In this document: positions 8,793 to 17,857 of the stretch, piece after piece
Layout of the letters: each line of letters opens with the position of its first letter
Numbering within the stretch: the stretch's first letter is position 1
Assembly (NCBI RefSeq): GCF_030014915.1
Contig: NZ_JAGIXS010000001.1
Span: 1,550,001 to 1,614,000, forward strand
Direction of reading: 5' to 3'
Source of the DNA: Pelomonas sp. V22
GTDB lineage: Bacteria; Pseudomonadota; Gammaproteobacteria; Burkholderiales; Burkholderiaceae_C
DNA length: 64,000 nucleotides
The notes under the pieces: generated by a model
Database searches by the model: none
Told to the model about the DNA's origin: nothing
What the model saw: the letters and a program-made list of their open reading frames with translations, nothing else
Position numbers and translations under genes: made by a program

Positions 8793-9476
8793 TCAGCCGG
8801 CTGCCCCCATGGCGCCGGCCATCCGCCGAGACAACTCGCTGCCGCGCGCCTGCAGGAAGCGCTGGAGGCCTGCGGCGTAGTCTGGTGTGGCGGCGGCGCG
8901 GATCGAGGGCCGGCTCCTCAACTGGTCGCGCCAGGCTTGCAACCTCGGCAAGCCTGCCCACCAGCCAAAGTCCGCAATGAGGTCGAAGGTCTCGAAGTAG
9001 CGGAACACCGGGCCGAACACCGCATCCACCATGCTGAAGCGCGGCCCGGCAAAAAAGGGCCCCTCGCCCAGCGCTGCCTCCAGTTGCTCGAAGCGCAGCC
9101 GCAGCTCGGCCGCGCGGGCCGTCAATGCCCTGGCATCGGATGCGTTGTAGAACGCGGCGATGGTGTTCAGCACGCTGGACCCGAACTCCATCCAGGCCCG
9201 ATGGCGGGCCCGTTGCAGCGGATCGGCGGGATGCAGGGCGGGCATGCTGGTCTCGTCGAGGTACTCGCAGATCACCGCCGATTCGAAGACCGCTTCCCGG
9301 TCAACCAGCAGCACCGGCGTCTTGCCCAGCGGCGAGACCTCGAGGAACCAGGCGGGCTTGCGCGCCAGGTCAATGTCGCGGCGCTCGAAGGCGATGCCCT
9401 TCTCATGCAAAACGATGGCGGCGCGCTGCACATAGGGGCAGAGCAGGTGCGAGACCAGGATCAGCGGATGACTCAT
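8793..9476 (-). CDS. Glutathione S-transferase family protein
   Basis: A 227-residue cytosolic GST. The thioredoxin-fold N-terminus starts SHPLILVSHLLCPYVQRAAI, with CPYV in the active-site position as in omega/beta-like and stringent-starvation-type GSTs. The glutathione-binding signature GKTPVLLVDREAVFESAVICEYLDE follows, and an all-helical C-terminal domain covers about residues 90-215. ATG 9476 was chosen because homology begins there and GAGAGG lies upstream; the longer frame has no family similarity. It is 10 bases downstream of the doxX gene and probably in its operon. The substrate is unknown. Confidence 0.9.
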   Translation of the reverse strand: MSHPLILVSHLLCPYVQRAAIVLHEKGIAFERRDIDLARKPAWFLEVSPLGKTPVLLVDREAVFESAVICEYLDETSMPALHPADPLQRARHRAWMEFGSSVLNTIAAFYNASDARALTARAAELRLRFEQLEAALGEGPFFAGPRFSMVDAVFGPVFRYFETFDLIADFGWWAGLPRLQAWRDQLRSRPSIRAAATPDYAAGLQRFLQARGSELSRRMAGAMGAAG

Positions 9477-9486
9477 GGCAGGCCTC

Positions 9487-9945
9487 TCAAGCCGCAGCCG
9501 GACGCGGCACCAGCCAGCTGCTGCGCCGGATCGCCACCGCACCATCGCCGAGCAGCCACAAGGCCAGCGAGCTGACGCAGAGGAACAGCGGATATTCCCA
9601 GCCGCCGCCCGCGCTGGTGTGGACCCAGCCATTGGGCAGATGCACCCAGACGGCGCCGAGCAGGATGGGCATCAGCAGCAGCGACAGCTGACGCGCATAG
9701 AGGCCGACCGCGATGGCCAGGCCGCCCAGCAGCTCGACCGCAAACACCGGATAGGCCAGCCAGCCCGGCAGCCCGACGCTGGCGAAGAAGCCTGCTGTGC
9801 CCGGCAGCGTGAACACGAGCAGCTTCAATAGCGCATGGGCCATCCACATCACGCCCAGGCTGAAACGCAGCAGGCTGATGCCGAGGTCGGTGGAGGAAGG
9901 GGAATAGGAGGATGCATCGCGGATCGGTGACACGGGGGGCTCCAT
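9487..9945 (-). CDS. DoxX family membrane protein
   Basis: A 152-residue DoxX-type inner-membrane protein with four hydrophobic segments (about 22-50, 66-86, 92-110, 122-140). The family pattern LLRFSLGVMWMAHALLKL and the glycine-rich VELLGGLAIAVGLY are visible. The start is ATG 9945; the TTG just before it is not needed. It is paired with the downstream GST gene and divergent from a LysR regulator. A linked role in detoxification or redox stress is plausible by context only. Confidence 0.88.
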   Translation of the reverse strand: MEPPVSPIRDASSYSPSSTDLGISLLRFSLGVMWMAHALLKLLVFTLPGTAGFFASVGLPGWLAYPVFAVELLGGLAIAVGLYARQLSLLLMPILLGAVWVHLPNGWVHTSAGGGWEYPLFLCVSSLALWLLGDGAVAIRRSSWLVPRPAAA

Positions 9946-9978
9946 CAATCAGTTGAAAGTGCCGCCAATCTAAGACTT

Positions 9979-9999
9979 CCAATCCGCAATGAAAATTGG
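9979..9999. promoter_or_regulatory. LysR-type operator (T-N11-A) between doxX and lysR
   Basis: CCAAT at 9979-9983 and ATTGG at 9995-9999 form a perfect inverted repeat with an 11-base spacer, the classic LysR-type box. It lies in the 80-base divergent promoter between the doxX-GST pair and the LysR gene. This strongly suggests that the LysR protein binds here to control both directions. Confidence 0.6.
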
Positions 10000-10025
10000 C
10001 AGCAAGGCAAACTAGGATTGCATCC

Positions 10026-10904
10026 ATGCAATACAAACTCAGCGCCGCCGACCTGGAACTGACCCTGAGCCTCGGCCGCGCCGGCACGCTGGCGGCGGCC
10101 GGCGAGCGACTGGGCATCGACGCCTCCACCGTGTTCCGCTCGGTACAGCGCATTGAGCGCGGCCTCGGGCAGACGCTGTTCCACCGCTCACGCAGCGGCT
10201 ACCAGCTCACCGAGCTGGGGCGCCTGCTGGCCGAACAGGCCGAGCAGGTCGAGGCCGCGCTGGAGCAGGCACGCACGGCCGCCGAGGCCACGCCGGCTCA
10301 GGTCTCCGGTTTGGTTCGCATCACCACGACCGACACCATCCTGCATGGCCTGGTTGCACCGGCCCTGCAGTCGCTGCAGGCCGAGCATCCTCTGCTCCGC
10401 TACGAGCTGCATGCCGGCAATGAGCTCGCGAGCCTGACCCGGCGCGATGCCGACATCGCCGTGCGTGCCACCAAGCGGCCGCCCCAGCACCTGGTCGGCC
10501 GGCACCTGGGGCCGGTGCGGGTGGCGTTGTTCAGCGCAAAGAGAAGCAAGGGCGGCGTTCGCAGCCTCGCCGACGTCGAGGCCGGCAGGGCCGACTGGAT
10601 TGCCCCCGACGAAGCCCTGCCCGAGCATCCTTCGGTGCTGTGGCGCAAGCGCTGCTTTCCCAAGCAGAGCCCGCGCTACCAGGTCAGCAGCATCCTGTCG
10701 GTGATGGAACTGGTGGCGCTGGGCCTGGGCGTCGGCGTGATCCCGCTGTTCCTGGCGCAAGGCCGCAAGGACCTGGTGCAGCTGACCGAGGTGCTGGACG
10801 ACTGCCAGACCGAACTCTGGCTGCTGACCCACACCGAGTCACGGCATCTGCGCCGCGTCTCGACGGTCTACGGGCATCTGGCCGACAGCATCGCCCTGCC
10901 CTGA
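10026..10904 (+). CDS. LysR family transcriptional regulator
   Basis: A 292-residue LysR regulator. A winged helix-turn-helix fills residues 1-60 (LAAAGERLGIDASTVFRSVQRIE), followed by a linker helix and a periplasmic-binding-like effector domain (about 90-290). The start ATG 10026 has AGGA nine bases upstream; an in-frame extension of ten codons is not supported. It is divergent from doxX-GST and likely regulates that pair and itself through the inverted repeat between them. The effector is unknown. Confidence 0.92.
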   Translation: MQYKLSAADLELTLSLGRAGTLAAAGERLGIDASTVFRSVQRIERGLGQTLFHRSRSGYQLTELGRLLAEQAEQVEAALEQARTAAEATPAQVSGLVRITTTDTILHGLVAPALQSLQAEHPLLRYELHAGNELASLTRRDADIAVRATKRPPQHLVGRHLGPVRVALFSAKRSKGGVRSLADVEAGRADWIAPDEALPEHPSVLWRKRCFPKQSPRYQVSSILSVMELVALGLGVGVIPLFLAQGRKDLVQLTEVLDDCQTELWLLTHTESRHLRRVSTVYGHLADSIALP

Positions 10905-10925
10905 GCCGCAGCCCTTCAGCTGGGC

Positions 10926-11120
10926 TCAGTCCCTTGACGTCACCCCAGGCCAGCGCACGAAGGCGAAGACCCAGATCACGATGAGGTTGAGAAAGGGAAC
11001 GAGCAGCAGCAGCGAAAGTGCGCCCGGAAAGCCGGCCCGCTTGGCAATGCGCCAGGCCGGGATGATGAAGAGGGACAGGGCGAGCAGCGACGCCAGCAGA
11101 CCCGTGACATTGAAATTCAT
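10926..11120 (-). CDS. Small two-helix membrane protein
   Basis: A 64-residue membrane protein, MNFNVTGLLASLLALSLFII followed by an amphipathic RIAKRAGFPG loop and a second helix ending FVRWPG. The pattern 'RAGFPG...LLLVPFLNLIVIWVFAF.RWP' recurs in small bacterial membrane proteins of unknown role. ATG 11120 has GGGAG four bases upstream; the longer frame to 11177 looks like untranslated leader. It converges with the LysR gene. I do not recognise a function. Confidence 0.7.
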   Translation of the reverse strand: MNFNVTGLLASLLALSLFIIPAWRIAKRAGFPGALSLLLLVPFLNLIVIWVFAFVRWPGVTSRD

Positions 11121-11206
11121 TGCGCTCCCTGATCGCGAGAAATGCCGCCGGTCCGGGCTGGGACGGGCCGCGCACATGGGGCGGCATTCTGCATCAAGCG
11201 GGAAGC

Positions 11207-12322
11207 TCAGCTCAGCAGCGAATCGGCCGCCACGTACTCATAGCCCAGGTCGCGAGCCACCGCCTCGTAGGTCACCTGGCCGGCCGCCACGTTCAGGCCC
11301 GCCTTCAGGTGCGGGTTGTCGCGCAGCGCCTGCTTCCAGCCCTTGTTGGCCAGGGCCACGGCATGGCCGATGGTCGCGTTGTTCAGCGCGAAGGTGGAGG
11401 TGCGGGCCACGGCGCCCGGCATGTTGGCCACGCAGTAGTGGATGACGCCGTCGACCAAGAAGGTCGGCTCGGCATGGGTGGTGGCATGCGAGGTCTCGAA
11501 GCAGCCGCCCTGGTCGATGGCCACGTCCACGATGACCGAGCCCTTCTTCATGCGGCTGACCATGTCGCGCGTCACCAGCTTGGGCGCTGCAGCGCCCGGG
11601 ATCAGCACGCCGCCGATGACCAGCTCGGCCGAAAGCACGGCTTCTTCCAGCGCCTGGGCGTTGGAGTAAGCCGTGGTGATGCGGTTGCCGAAGACCAGGT
11701 CCAGCTGGCGCAGGCGGTCCACGCTCTTGTCCAGCACGGTCACGCGGGCGCCCATGCCCACGGCCATCTGCAGCGCATGCGTGCCGACGACGCCGGCACC
11801 GATGATGACCACATGGGCCGGTGCCACACCGGGCACGCCACCGAGCAGCACGCCCATGCCGCCCTTGCTCTTCTCCAGATGGGCCGCACCGGCCTGGATG
11901 GACATGCGGCCGGCCACCTCGCTCATCGGTGCCAGGAGCGGCAGGCCGCCACCGGGGCCGGTGATGGTTTCGTAGGCGATGCAGATGGCACCACTCTTCA
12001 CCAGGGCCGCGGTCTGCTCCGGGTCCGGTGCCAGGTGCAGGTAGGTGTAGAGGATCTGGCCTTCGCGCAGCATCGCGCATTCCTGCGGCTGCGGTTCCTT
12101 GACCTTGACGATCATCTCGGCCTGGGCAAACACGCTGGCGGCGTCGCCGACGATCTGTGCGCCGGCTGCCATGTACTGCTCGTCCGCGAGGCCGATGGCC
12201 GCGCCGGCGCCGGTCTGCACCAGCAGCTGATGGCCGTTCGCCACCAACTCGCGGACGCTGGCCGGCGTCAGGCCGACGCGGTATTCATGGTTCTTGATTT
12301 CTTTTGGGATGCCGATGCGCAT
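11207..12322 (-). CDS. ald: Alanine dehydrogenase
   Basis: NAD-dependent L-alanine dehydrogenase (alanine to pyruvate, ammonia and NADH). At 371 residues it is full length. The N-terminus [20 protein letters not shown] matches the family start, and the Rossmann glycine motif [13 protein letters not shown] lies near residue 170. ATG 12322 has GGAG eight bases upstream; the longer frame to 12358 is leader. An odd palindrome about 93 bases upstream is a candidate operator. Genes of this kind are commonly under Lrp/AldR control. Confidence 0.96.
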   Translation of the reverse strand: MRIGIPKEIKNHEYRVGLTPASVRELVANGHQLLVQTGAGAAIGLADEQYMAAGAQIVGDAASVFAQAEMIVKVKEPQPQECAMLREGQILYTYLHLAPDPEQTAALVKSGAICIAYETITGPGGGLPLLAPMSEVAGRMSIQAGAAHLEKSKGGMGVLLGGVPGVAPAHVVIIGAGVVGTHALQMAVGMGARVTVLDKSVDRLRQLDLVFGNRITTAYSNAQALEEAVLSAELVIGGVLIPGAAAPKLVTRDMVSRMKKGSVIVDVAIDQGGCFETSHATTHAEPTFLVDGVIHYCVANMPGAVARTSTFALNNATIGHAVALANKGWKQALRDNPHLKAGLNVAAGQVTYEAVARDLGYEYVAADSLLS

Positions 12323-12414
12323 GGGGTGTCTCCGTCCTTTTGATTTCTCGGGAGACATGCTTGTACGGCCGGCCGGGGCGGCCCACCAAGCTGCAGCAGT
12401 CGATCTACAGCGCC

Positions 12415-12429
12415 ATTAGCGGCGCTAAT
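12415..12429. repeat. Perfect 15-base palindrome upstream of ald
   Basis: ATTAGCG-G-CGCTAAT is an exact inverted repeat (7-base arms, one central base). It overlaps the last codons and stop of the broken GNAT frame and lies about 93 bases upstream of the ald start. It may be an operator. A terminator is less likely because the arms are short and no T-run follows. Confidence 0.4.
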
Positions 12430-13111
12430 CCAGGACCCGGGCGATCACCCTCACCACCACCTCGCGGTGGTAGCGAAAGCCCATGCGCTCCTACAAGCCG
12501 CGCGCCCCCGCATTCGCGCTCATCACATGCAGCACCGGCTGCTCGCCGCGCTGCACTTGCCGGCGCACCAGCTTGAGCATCAGGCGCTTCGCCAGGCCCC
12601 GCCCTTGGAAATCAGGATGGGTGCAGACGCCACTGATCTCGCGCAGATTGCCAGCCTGCATGCGCTCACCGGCCATGGCCATCAGGCGGCCTTGCTTGTC
12701 GAAGCAGCCGAAGTAGTCGCCCAGTTCCAGCGTGCGCAGGCCGAAGGGGCCGGGTTTGGTCAAGAGGGCCAGGTCCAGCGCCTGCTGGGCATGGGCGGCC
12801 GTGAGCGGCAGGGCCTCCGGCGCCTCGTCATGCGTCGGGCAGGGCCCATGCCAGACCATGCTGAACATCTGCGCCTCGGCCTCGATGCGCCAACCGGCCG
12901 GCGCCGGGCCGGCCCAGACGCTGCAATAGAATCTCTCTCCGGGCTCACAAAGCGCGGTCAAGGCGGCCAAGTCGGGCCGCTCGGGGTCCTCGAAGCCGAT
13001 CAAGGGCGAGAAGCCCGGCGCCATGCGCCGCACCGCCCCGCTGCCCAGCGCAAACCGGGACTGCGCCCCGGAGAGCGCATGCCACATGAGGTTGTCGAGC
13101 AGGGGCAGCAT
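12425..13111 (-). pseudogene. GNAT family N-acetyltransferase interrupted by one amber codon
   Basis: The frame from ATG 13111 encodes a GNAT acetyltransferase with the acetyl-CoA motif VCTHPDFQGRGLAKRLM and the C-terminal NAGARGL. It then meets TAG at 12491-12493. Reading past this stop in the same frame gives ERMGFRYHREVVVRVIARVLD and a natural stop at 12425-12427. In this family the position is normally tyrosine (N-A-G-A-x-x-L-Y-E-R-x-G-F), so a single TAC to TAG change, a sequencing error or a read-through codon explains it. Without it the protein ends at 206 residues, lacking the last strand. It follows the M28 peptidase gene by 18 bases. Confidence 0.75.
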
Positions 13112-13129
13112 GGTCGCCGCTTCAGCCGA

Positions 13130-14551
13130 TCACTGCGCCGGCTTCTTCTCCACCACCGGCAGCGGATGGAAGGCCACCGGGCTCTGCGCGGCCAGCCACA
13201 CGGCGGTCGCCCAGACGGTGGCGTTCTGGCGGATCTTGGCGGGATCGATCTTGTCCAGCGTGTCGTTGGCCGTGTGGTGGTAGTCGAAGTAGTCCGTGCC
13301 GTCCTGGCTGAAGGACAGGATGGGCAGGTTGGAGATGCGCTGGATGGTGCCGGTGTCGGCGCCGGTGCGGGCCTCGTTGTTGCCGGCCTCGACGCCGAGC
13401 GGCTTCAGCTGCTCGGCGATGACCATGGCCACGCCCAGGGCCTCGGGCCGCACGCGGGTCTGAAAGCGGTAGATGTTGCCGGCGCCGAAGTCGCTTTCGG
13501 CCACCAGCTGGTGCTTCTGGTCCTTGTACTTCTCGGCATAGGCGCGGCCGCCGTCGAGGCCGTTTTCCTCGTTGGCGAACATCACCACGCGGATGGTGCG
13601 GCGCGGCTTGGCGCCGCTGTCCAGGATCAGCTTGGCGGCAGCGGCGGTGATGGCCACACCGGCGCCATCGTCGATGGCGCCCTGGCCCAGGTCCCAGCTG
13701 TCCAGGTGGCCGCCGATGGTGATGACCTCGTCGGCCAGGTCGGTGCCGGGGATCTCGGCGATCACGTTGTGCGAGACGGCATCGATGCCCAGCTCGTTCT
13801 GCATGGCCAGGTGCATCTTCACCGGCTTGCCGTAGCGCTGCAGGCGGGCGATGGTGTCGGCATCGGGCACCGAGACGGCGAAGGCCGGGATGGCCGGCAC
13901 GCCCTCGGTGTAGCGGGTGGCGCCGGTGTGGGCCAGGCGGTCGTGGTCGGTGCCGACCGAGCGGATCGCAAAGGCCAGCGCGCCGCGCTTGCCGGCTTCG
14001 GTCGGGCCGCTGGTGCGAGCGTTGGACGAGGGGCCATAGCCGCGGCCGTCCTTGAAGCGCTCGGTCTTCTGGTCGACGAAGACGATGCGGCCGCGGGCCT
14101 TGTCGCTGGTGTCGGCCTTCAGCGCGGCGAAGTCGGCGTAGTAGGCGACCTCGGCCTTGATGCCTTCCTTGGGTGCAGCGACGCTGCCGCCGAGCGCCGT
14201 CATCACCAGCGGCTGGGCAAAGGGCTCGGTGATGTGGGCATGGGCCTCGCCGCGCTTCCAGGCCTTCAGCGGCACGGGCTCGGCGCGCACGACCGGGAAG
14301 CCCAGGGCCTTCAGCTTGGACACGGCCCAGTCGACGGCCTTCTTGTCGTTCTCGGAACCGGCCGGGCGGGCGCCGACCTCGGTGACCAGGGAATCGACCA
14401 GCTCATAGGCCAGGTTGCTGGCCTGGCCGGCTTCGCGCAGCTTGGCGGCCACGGCCAGGTCGGCATCGCTGAAGGACTGGGCGCTGACTGCGCCAGTGGC
14501 GCCGGCAAAACAAAGGGCCACAGCAAGTGCGGCCCGGCGGATCTTGAACAT
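13130..14551 (-). CDS. Secreted M28 family zinc peptidase
   Basis: A 473-residue exported metallopeptidase of the M28/PA-domain group. Signal peptide: residues 1-24 (FKIRRAALAVALCFAGATGAVSAQ). A PA-like insert covers about residues 120-240. The di-zinc ligands are visible: H and D in GGHLDSWD (about 280), D in AIDDGAG, the catalytic and ligand E-E in FANEENG, D in ESDFGAG, and H in DYHHTANDT. ATG 14551 has GAGAGG eight bases upstream; the extra 29 codons further up are not signal-like. It probably releases amino acids from peptides in the periplasm or outside the cell. Confidence 0.93.
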   Translation of the reverse strand: MFKIRRAALAVALCFAGATGAVSAQSFSDADLAVAAKLREAGQASNLAYELVDSLVTEVGARPAGSENDKKAVDWAVSKLKALGFPVVRAEPVPLKAWKRGEAHAHITEPFAQPLVMTALGGSVAAPKEGIKAEVAYYADFAALKADTSDKARGRIVFVDQKTERFKDGRGYGPSSNARTSGPTEAGKRGALAFAIRSVGTDHDRLAHTGATRYTEGVPAIPAFAVSVPDADTIARLQRYGKPVKMHLAMQNELGIDAVSHNVIAEIPGTDLADEVITIGGHLDSWDLGQGAIDDGAGVAITAAAAKLILDSGAKPRRTIRVVMFANEENGLDGGRAYAEKYKDQKHQLVAESDFGAGNIYRFQTRVRPEALGVAMVIAEQLKPLGVEAGNNEARTGADTGTIQRISNLPILSFSQDGTDYFDYHHTANDTLDKIDPAKIRQNATVWATAVWLAAQSPVAFHPLPVVEKKPAQ

Positions 14552-14643
14552 GTGCTGACCTCTCCGGTGAATGGAGGCCAGCATAGCGAGCGCCAGCCGA
14601 ATCCGCCTCGGGGCCATCCCCCGGAGGCGTTCCGGCACTTGCG

Positions 14644-16332
14644 TTATTCGCCCCAGACGATCTTCTTGCGCAGGCCCACCCAGCGCTCGTAGCTGTTCGC
14701 GTACACATCCTCGATGCGGTTGCGCTTGACCTTGAAGGTGGGCGTGATGAAGCCGTTGTCCACGGTCCAGGGCGTGCTAACCAGCACCAGGCAGTCGAGC
14801 TGCTCATGCGGGTCGAGCTTGTCGTTGATGGTCGCCAGATGAGCCGTCAGGTCAGCCTCGATCTTGGCCCGGCCTTCGGACGACTTCGCCAGTTCCACCG
14901 CATCGGGCGACAGCATCACGATGCCCAGCGGCTGGCCGAGGTTGGCGCCGGTGACGGTGCAGGCCTCGATGTCGGGGTGCATGCCCAGGCGGTCTTCGAT
15001 GGGCGCCGGGGCCACGTACTTGCCCTTGCTGGTCTTGAACAGATCCTTGACCCGGCCGGTGATGCGCAAGCAGCCCTGGCCGTCCACCGCCGCCTTGTCG
15101 CCGGTGCGCAGCCAGCCGTCCTCGGTGAAGGCTTCCTTGGTGATGCCGGCTTCCTTGTAGTAGCCGAGCATCACGGCCGGACTGCGCATTTGCAGCTCGC
15201 CGCTGACCGGGTCGATGCGGGTCTGCACGCCCTCATACGGCGTGCCCACCGTGCCGCGCTGGTTCTTGCCGGGCAGCGTGATGTGCGAGACCGCGAGGTT
15301 CTCGGTCATGCCGTAGCCCTCGTTGATGGGGATACCGAGGCCGGCGTACCACTCGAGCAAGGCCAGCGGCATGGGCGCGGCGCCGCCGGCGGCAAAGCGG
15401 CACTGGTCCAGGCCCAGGGCCTTCTGCACCTTGCGGCGCACGATGCCGCCGAGGATGGGAATGCGCAGCAGCTTCTGCAGCTTGGCTGGCGGCATCTTGT
15501 GGTGGATGCCCTGCTGGAACTTGACCCAAAGCCGCGGCACCGAGAAGAACACCGTGGGCCGGGCCCGCTGCAGGTCGGCCGCGAAGGTATCGAGCGACTC
15601 GGCGAAGAAGATGTGCATGCCGGTCTTCAACCAGCCATGCTCGACCAGCATGCGCTCGACCACATGGGCCAGCGGCAGGTAGCTGAGCATTCGGTCCTTC
15701 TGGGTCAGGTCGAAGCGCACCATGCCGGTCTGGATGGCCCAGGCAAAGGCGCCGAAGGAATGCATCACGCCCTTGGGGGCGCCAGTCGTGCCCGAGGTGT
15801 AGATCAGGGTGCAGAGCTCGTCGGCCTTGCGCACCGGCTCGCCCTTCAAGGGCTGGGTGCGGGCGCAGATCGCATCCCAGCTCTCGTAGTTCGCTTTGGC
15901 ATCGTCGGGCGACAGTGCATAGGAGATGCAAGGCAGACCCGAAGGCACGCCCGGCTTCATGCCCTCCCAACCATCGAGCTTGCCGACGAACAAGGCCTTG
16001 GATTCGCTGTGCTCCAGGATCTGGCGGATGGTCTCGGGCGCCAGCGTCGGGTACAGCGGCACGGAGACGTAGCCCGCCATCCAGATCGCCAGGTCGCTCA
16101 TCAGCCACCAGGCGCAGTTCTTCGAGAGGATGGCCACCTTGGAGCCCGGCTCCCAGCCTTGGCTCTGCAGGTAGGCGGCCATGCGGCGCGTGCCGTCGGC
16201 CACCTGGGCCCAGGTGAAGTCGCGGACCGTGCCGTCGCCCATGGGCTGGGTCAGGACCACCTGGTTGGCAGCTTCCTGCTCCCAGTGGTAGAGGCGTTGC
16301 AGCGCCAGGGTGTCGGCGGCGATGGTGGGCAT
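14644..16332 (-). CDS. AMP-binding acyl-CoA synthetase (long-chain, FadD15-like)
   Basis: A 562-residue ANL-superfamily ligase that would activate a fatty or related acid to its CoA thioester through an acyl-adenylate. The P-loop YTSGTTGAPKG (about 185), the A5 motif NEGYGMTE (about 340), the TGD motif of GWLRTGDKA (about 420), and a C-terminal GRVKDLFKTSKGKYVAP core with the catalytic lysine are all present. AGGAGA sits eight bases before ATG 16332. The substrate cannot be read from sequence; the architecture is closest to long-chain acyl-CoA synthetases. Confidence 0.9.
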   Translation of the reverse strand: MPTIAADTLALQRLYHWEQEAANQVVLTQPMGDGTVRDFTWAQVADGTRRMAAYLQSQGWEPGSKVAILSKNCAWWLMSDLAIWMAGYVSVPLYPTLAPETIRQILEHSESKALFVGKLDGWEGMKPGVPSGLPCISYALSPDDAKANYESWDAICARTQPLKGEPVRKADELCTLIYTSGTTGAPKGVMHSFGAFAWAIQTGMVRFDLTQKDRMLSYLPLAHVVERMLVEHGWLKTGMHIFFAESLDTFAADLQRARPTVFFSVPRLWVKFQQGIHHKMPPAKLQKLLRIPILGGIVRRKVQKALGLDQCRFAAGGAAPMPLALLEWYAGLGIPINEGYGMTENLAVSHITLPGKNQRGTVGTPYEGVQTRIDPVSGELQMRSPAVMLGYYKEAGITKEAFTEDGWLRTGDKAAVDGQGCLRITGRVKDLFKTSKGKYVAPAPIEDRLGMHPDIEACTVTGANLGQPLGIVMLSPDAVELAKSSEGRAKIEADLTAHLATINDKLDPHEQLDCLVLVSTPWTVDNGFITPTFKVKRNRIEDVYANSYERWVGLRKKIVWGE

Positions 16333-16426
16333 GGGGGCTGTCTCCTGTGTTTGTAAAGCTCTGTTTCCGGGTGGAGGCTACCCAGGGCGGCCCGGCATGC
16401 CTACCGGGTAAATGCTGGGCTTAGAG

Positions 16427-17719
16427 TCAGGACTCCAGAGCGGCCTGCAGCTGAGCCAGCGCAGAAGCGGCATCGCCCAGCACCTGCACCGGCGCTTCCG
16501 CCAGCGCGGCCGCGCCTTCGGTCTTCAAGCGCGACACCCATTGCCCCGCCTCGCGGCCACCGGCAAAGGCCTGGCTTTGCAACAGCGTGCTGCCATCGGC
16601 GGCGACCAGCTTGAAGTAGAACTGGCCGTCGCTCTCGCGGTACTGCTTGAACAGCGGCAAGGCGGCCTTGGCGACCTTCTCGGCCTTGGCCGGTTCGGCG
16701 ATGGCGGTGAAGGCCGTCAGGCCCACGGCCGTGCGCGCCTTGGCCAGCAGCGGGGCGGCCAGCGCACGGGCCTTGGCGGCGCCCTGCTGCAGGATGGTCT
16801 CGATGCGCTCCGGATGGGCCAGCAGTTCCTCGTACTTGGTGCGCATGGCGCCGATCTGGCCGTCGATCAGCTCGAACAGCTGCTTCTTGGCGTCGCCCCA
16901 ACCCAGGCCCTCGCGCAGGGCCGTGCGGAAGGCGGCGCGCTGCTCGCGGGTGGCAAAGGCGTCGTAGAGCTGGACCAGGGCCTGCCCCTCGGGGTCCTTG
17001 GGCTCACCAGGCAGCTTGGAGTCGGTGACGACGCGGGCAATCGCATCGCGCAGCCCCTGGGCGCCGCCGTTGAACAGCGGCACGACGTTGTCGTAGCTCT
17101 TGCTCATCTTGCGGCCGTCGAGGCCGGGCAGCAGCTCCATCTCGGCATCGACCTGGGCCTCGGGCAGCACGAACAGCTCCTCACCATGGCCGAAGAGATG
17201 GTTGAAGCGCTGCGCCACGTCGCGCGCCATCTCGATGTGCTGGACCTGGTCCTTGCCCACCGGCACGCGGTGGGCGTTGAACATCAGGATGTCGGCCGCC
17301 ATCAGGATGGGGTAGCTGTACAGGCCCATCGTGATGCCGGCGTCCTCGTCCTCGCCGGCGGCGACATTGGCGTCGACCGAGGCCTTGTAGGCATGGGCGC
17401 GGTTCATCTGGCCCTTGGACGTGACGCAGGTCAAGAGCCAGGTCAGCTCGGGAATCTCGGGGATGTCGCTCTGGCGGTAGAAGGTGACGCGCTCGGGGTC
17501 CAGGCCGGCGGCCAGCCAGACGGCGGCGATCTCCAGGCGCGAGCGGGCGATGCGGGCCGGGTCCTCGCACTTGATCAGGGCGTGGTAGTCGGCCATGAAG
17601 AAGAAGCTCTCGACACCGGCCTCGCGGCTGGCCTCGATGGCCGGCCGGATCGCGCCGACGTAGTTGCCGAGGTGCAGGGTGCCGGTGGTGGTGATGCCGG
17701 TCAGGACGCGCTGGGTCAT
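16427..17719 (-). CDS. trpS: Tryptophanyl-tRNA synthetase with C-terminal extension
   Basis: Class I aminoacyl-tRNA synthetase that charges tRNA-Trp. The start MTQRVLTGITTTGTLHLGNYVG contains the HIGH-type HLGN motif, and KMSKS appears in DGRKMSKSYDN (about 210). At 430 residues it is about 95 longer than the E. coli enzyme. The excess is C-terminal (roughly residues 345-430) and contains FYFKLVAADGSTLLQSQAF..GREAG, which resembles the YegP/DUF1508 repeat. Upstream in-frame codons to 17806 show no homology, so ATG 17719 was chosen, although it has no clear ribosome site. Confidence 0.95.
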   Translation of the reverse strand: MTQRVLTGITTTGTLHLGNYVGAIRPAIEASREAGVESFFFMADYHALIKCEDPARIARSRLEIAAVWLAAGLDPERVTFYRQSDIPEIPELTWLLTCVTSKGQMNRAHAYKASVDANVAAGEDEDAGITMGLYSYPILMAADILMFNAHRVPVGKDQVQHIEMARDVAQRFNHLFGHGEELFVLPEAQVDAEMELLPGLDGRKMSKSYDNVVPLFNGGAQGLRDAIARVVTDSKLPGEPKDPEGQALVQLYDAFATREQRAAFRTALREGLGWGDAKKQLFELIDGQIGAMRTKYEELLAHPERIETILQQGAAKARALAAPLLAKARTAVGLTAFTAIAEPAKAEKVAKAALPLFKQYRESDGQFYFKLVAADGSTLLQSQAFAGGREAGQWVSRLKTEGAAALAEAPVQVLGDAASALAQLQAALES

Positions 17720-17857
17720 GGTGAGTCTGCAGAAAAGCTGCTGCGTGGAAAGTGCCAGGCCCGCATTGTCTCTCTCCCCGCAACACGGGACGCGGGGCAG
17801 GGGCAAGAGGGGCTAGCATGCGTCCACCATCGTCACCCCGGAGCTCCCCGCGCGACC

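Noticed and set aside
12467-14692. A 741-codon plus-strand frame across the GNAT and M28 genes
   Set aside because: Shadow composition. The minus-strand frames have a signal peptide, zinc ligands and a GNAT motif.
16375-16426. Small CCCGG/CCGGG hairpin after trpS
   Set aside because: Five-base stem, no T-run, so not reported as a terminator.
16412-17857. Extended 5' part of the GGDEF-EAL frame
   Set aside because: This region is the reverse strand of trpS. The membrane N-terminus starts at 17858.
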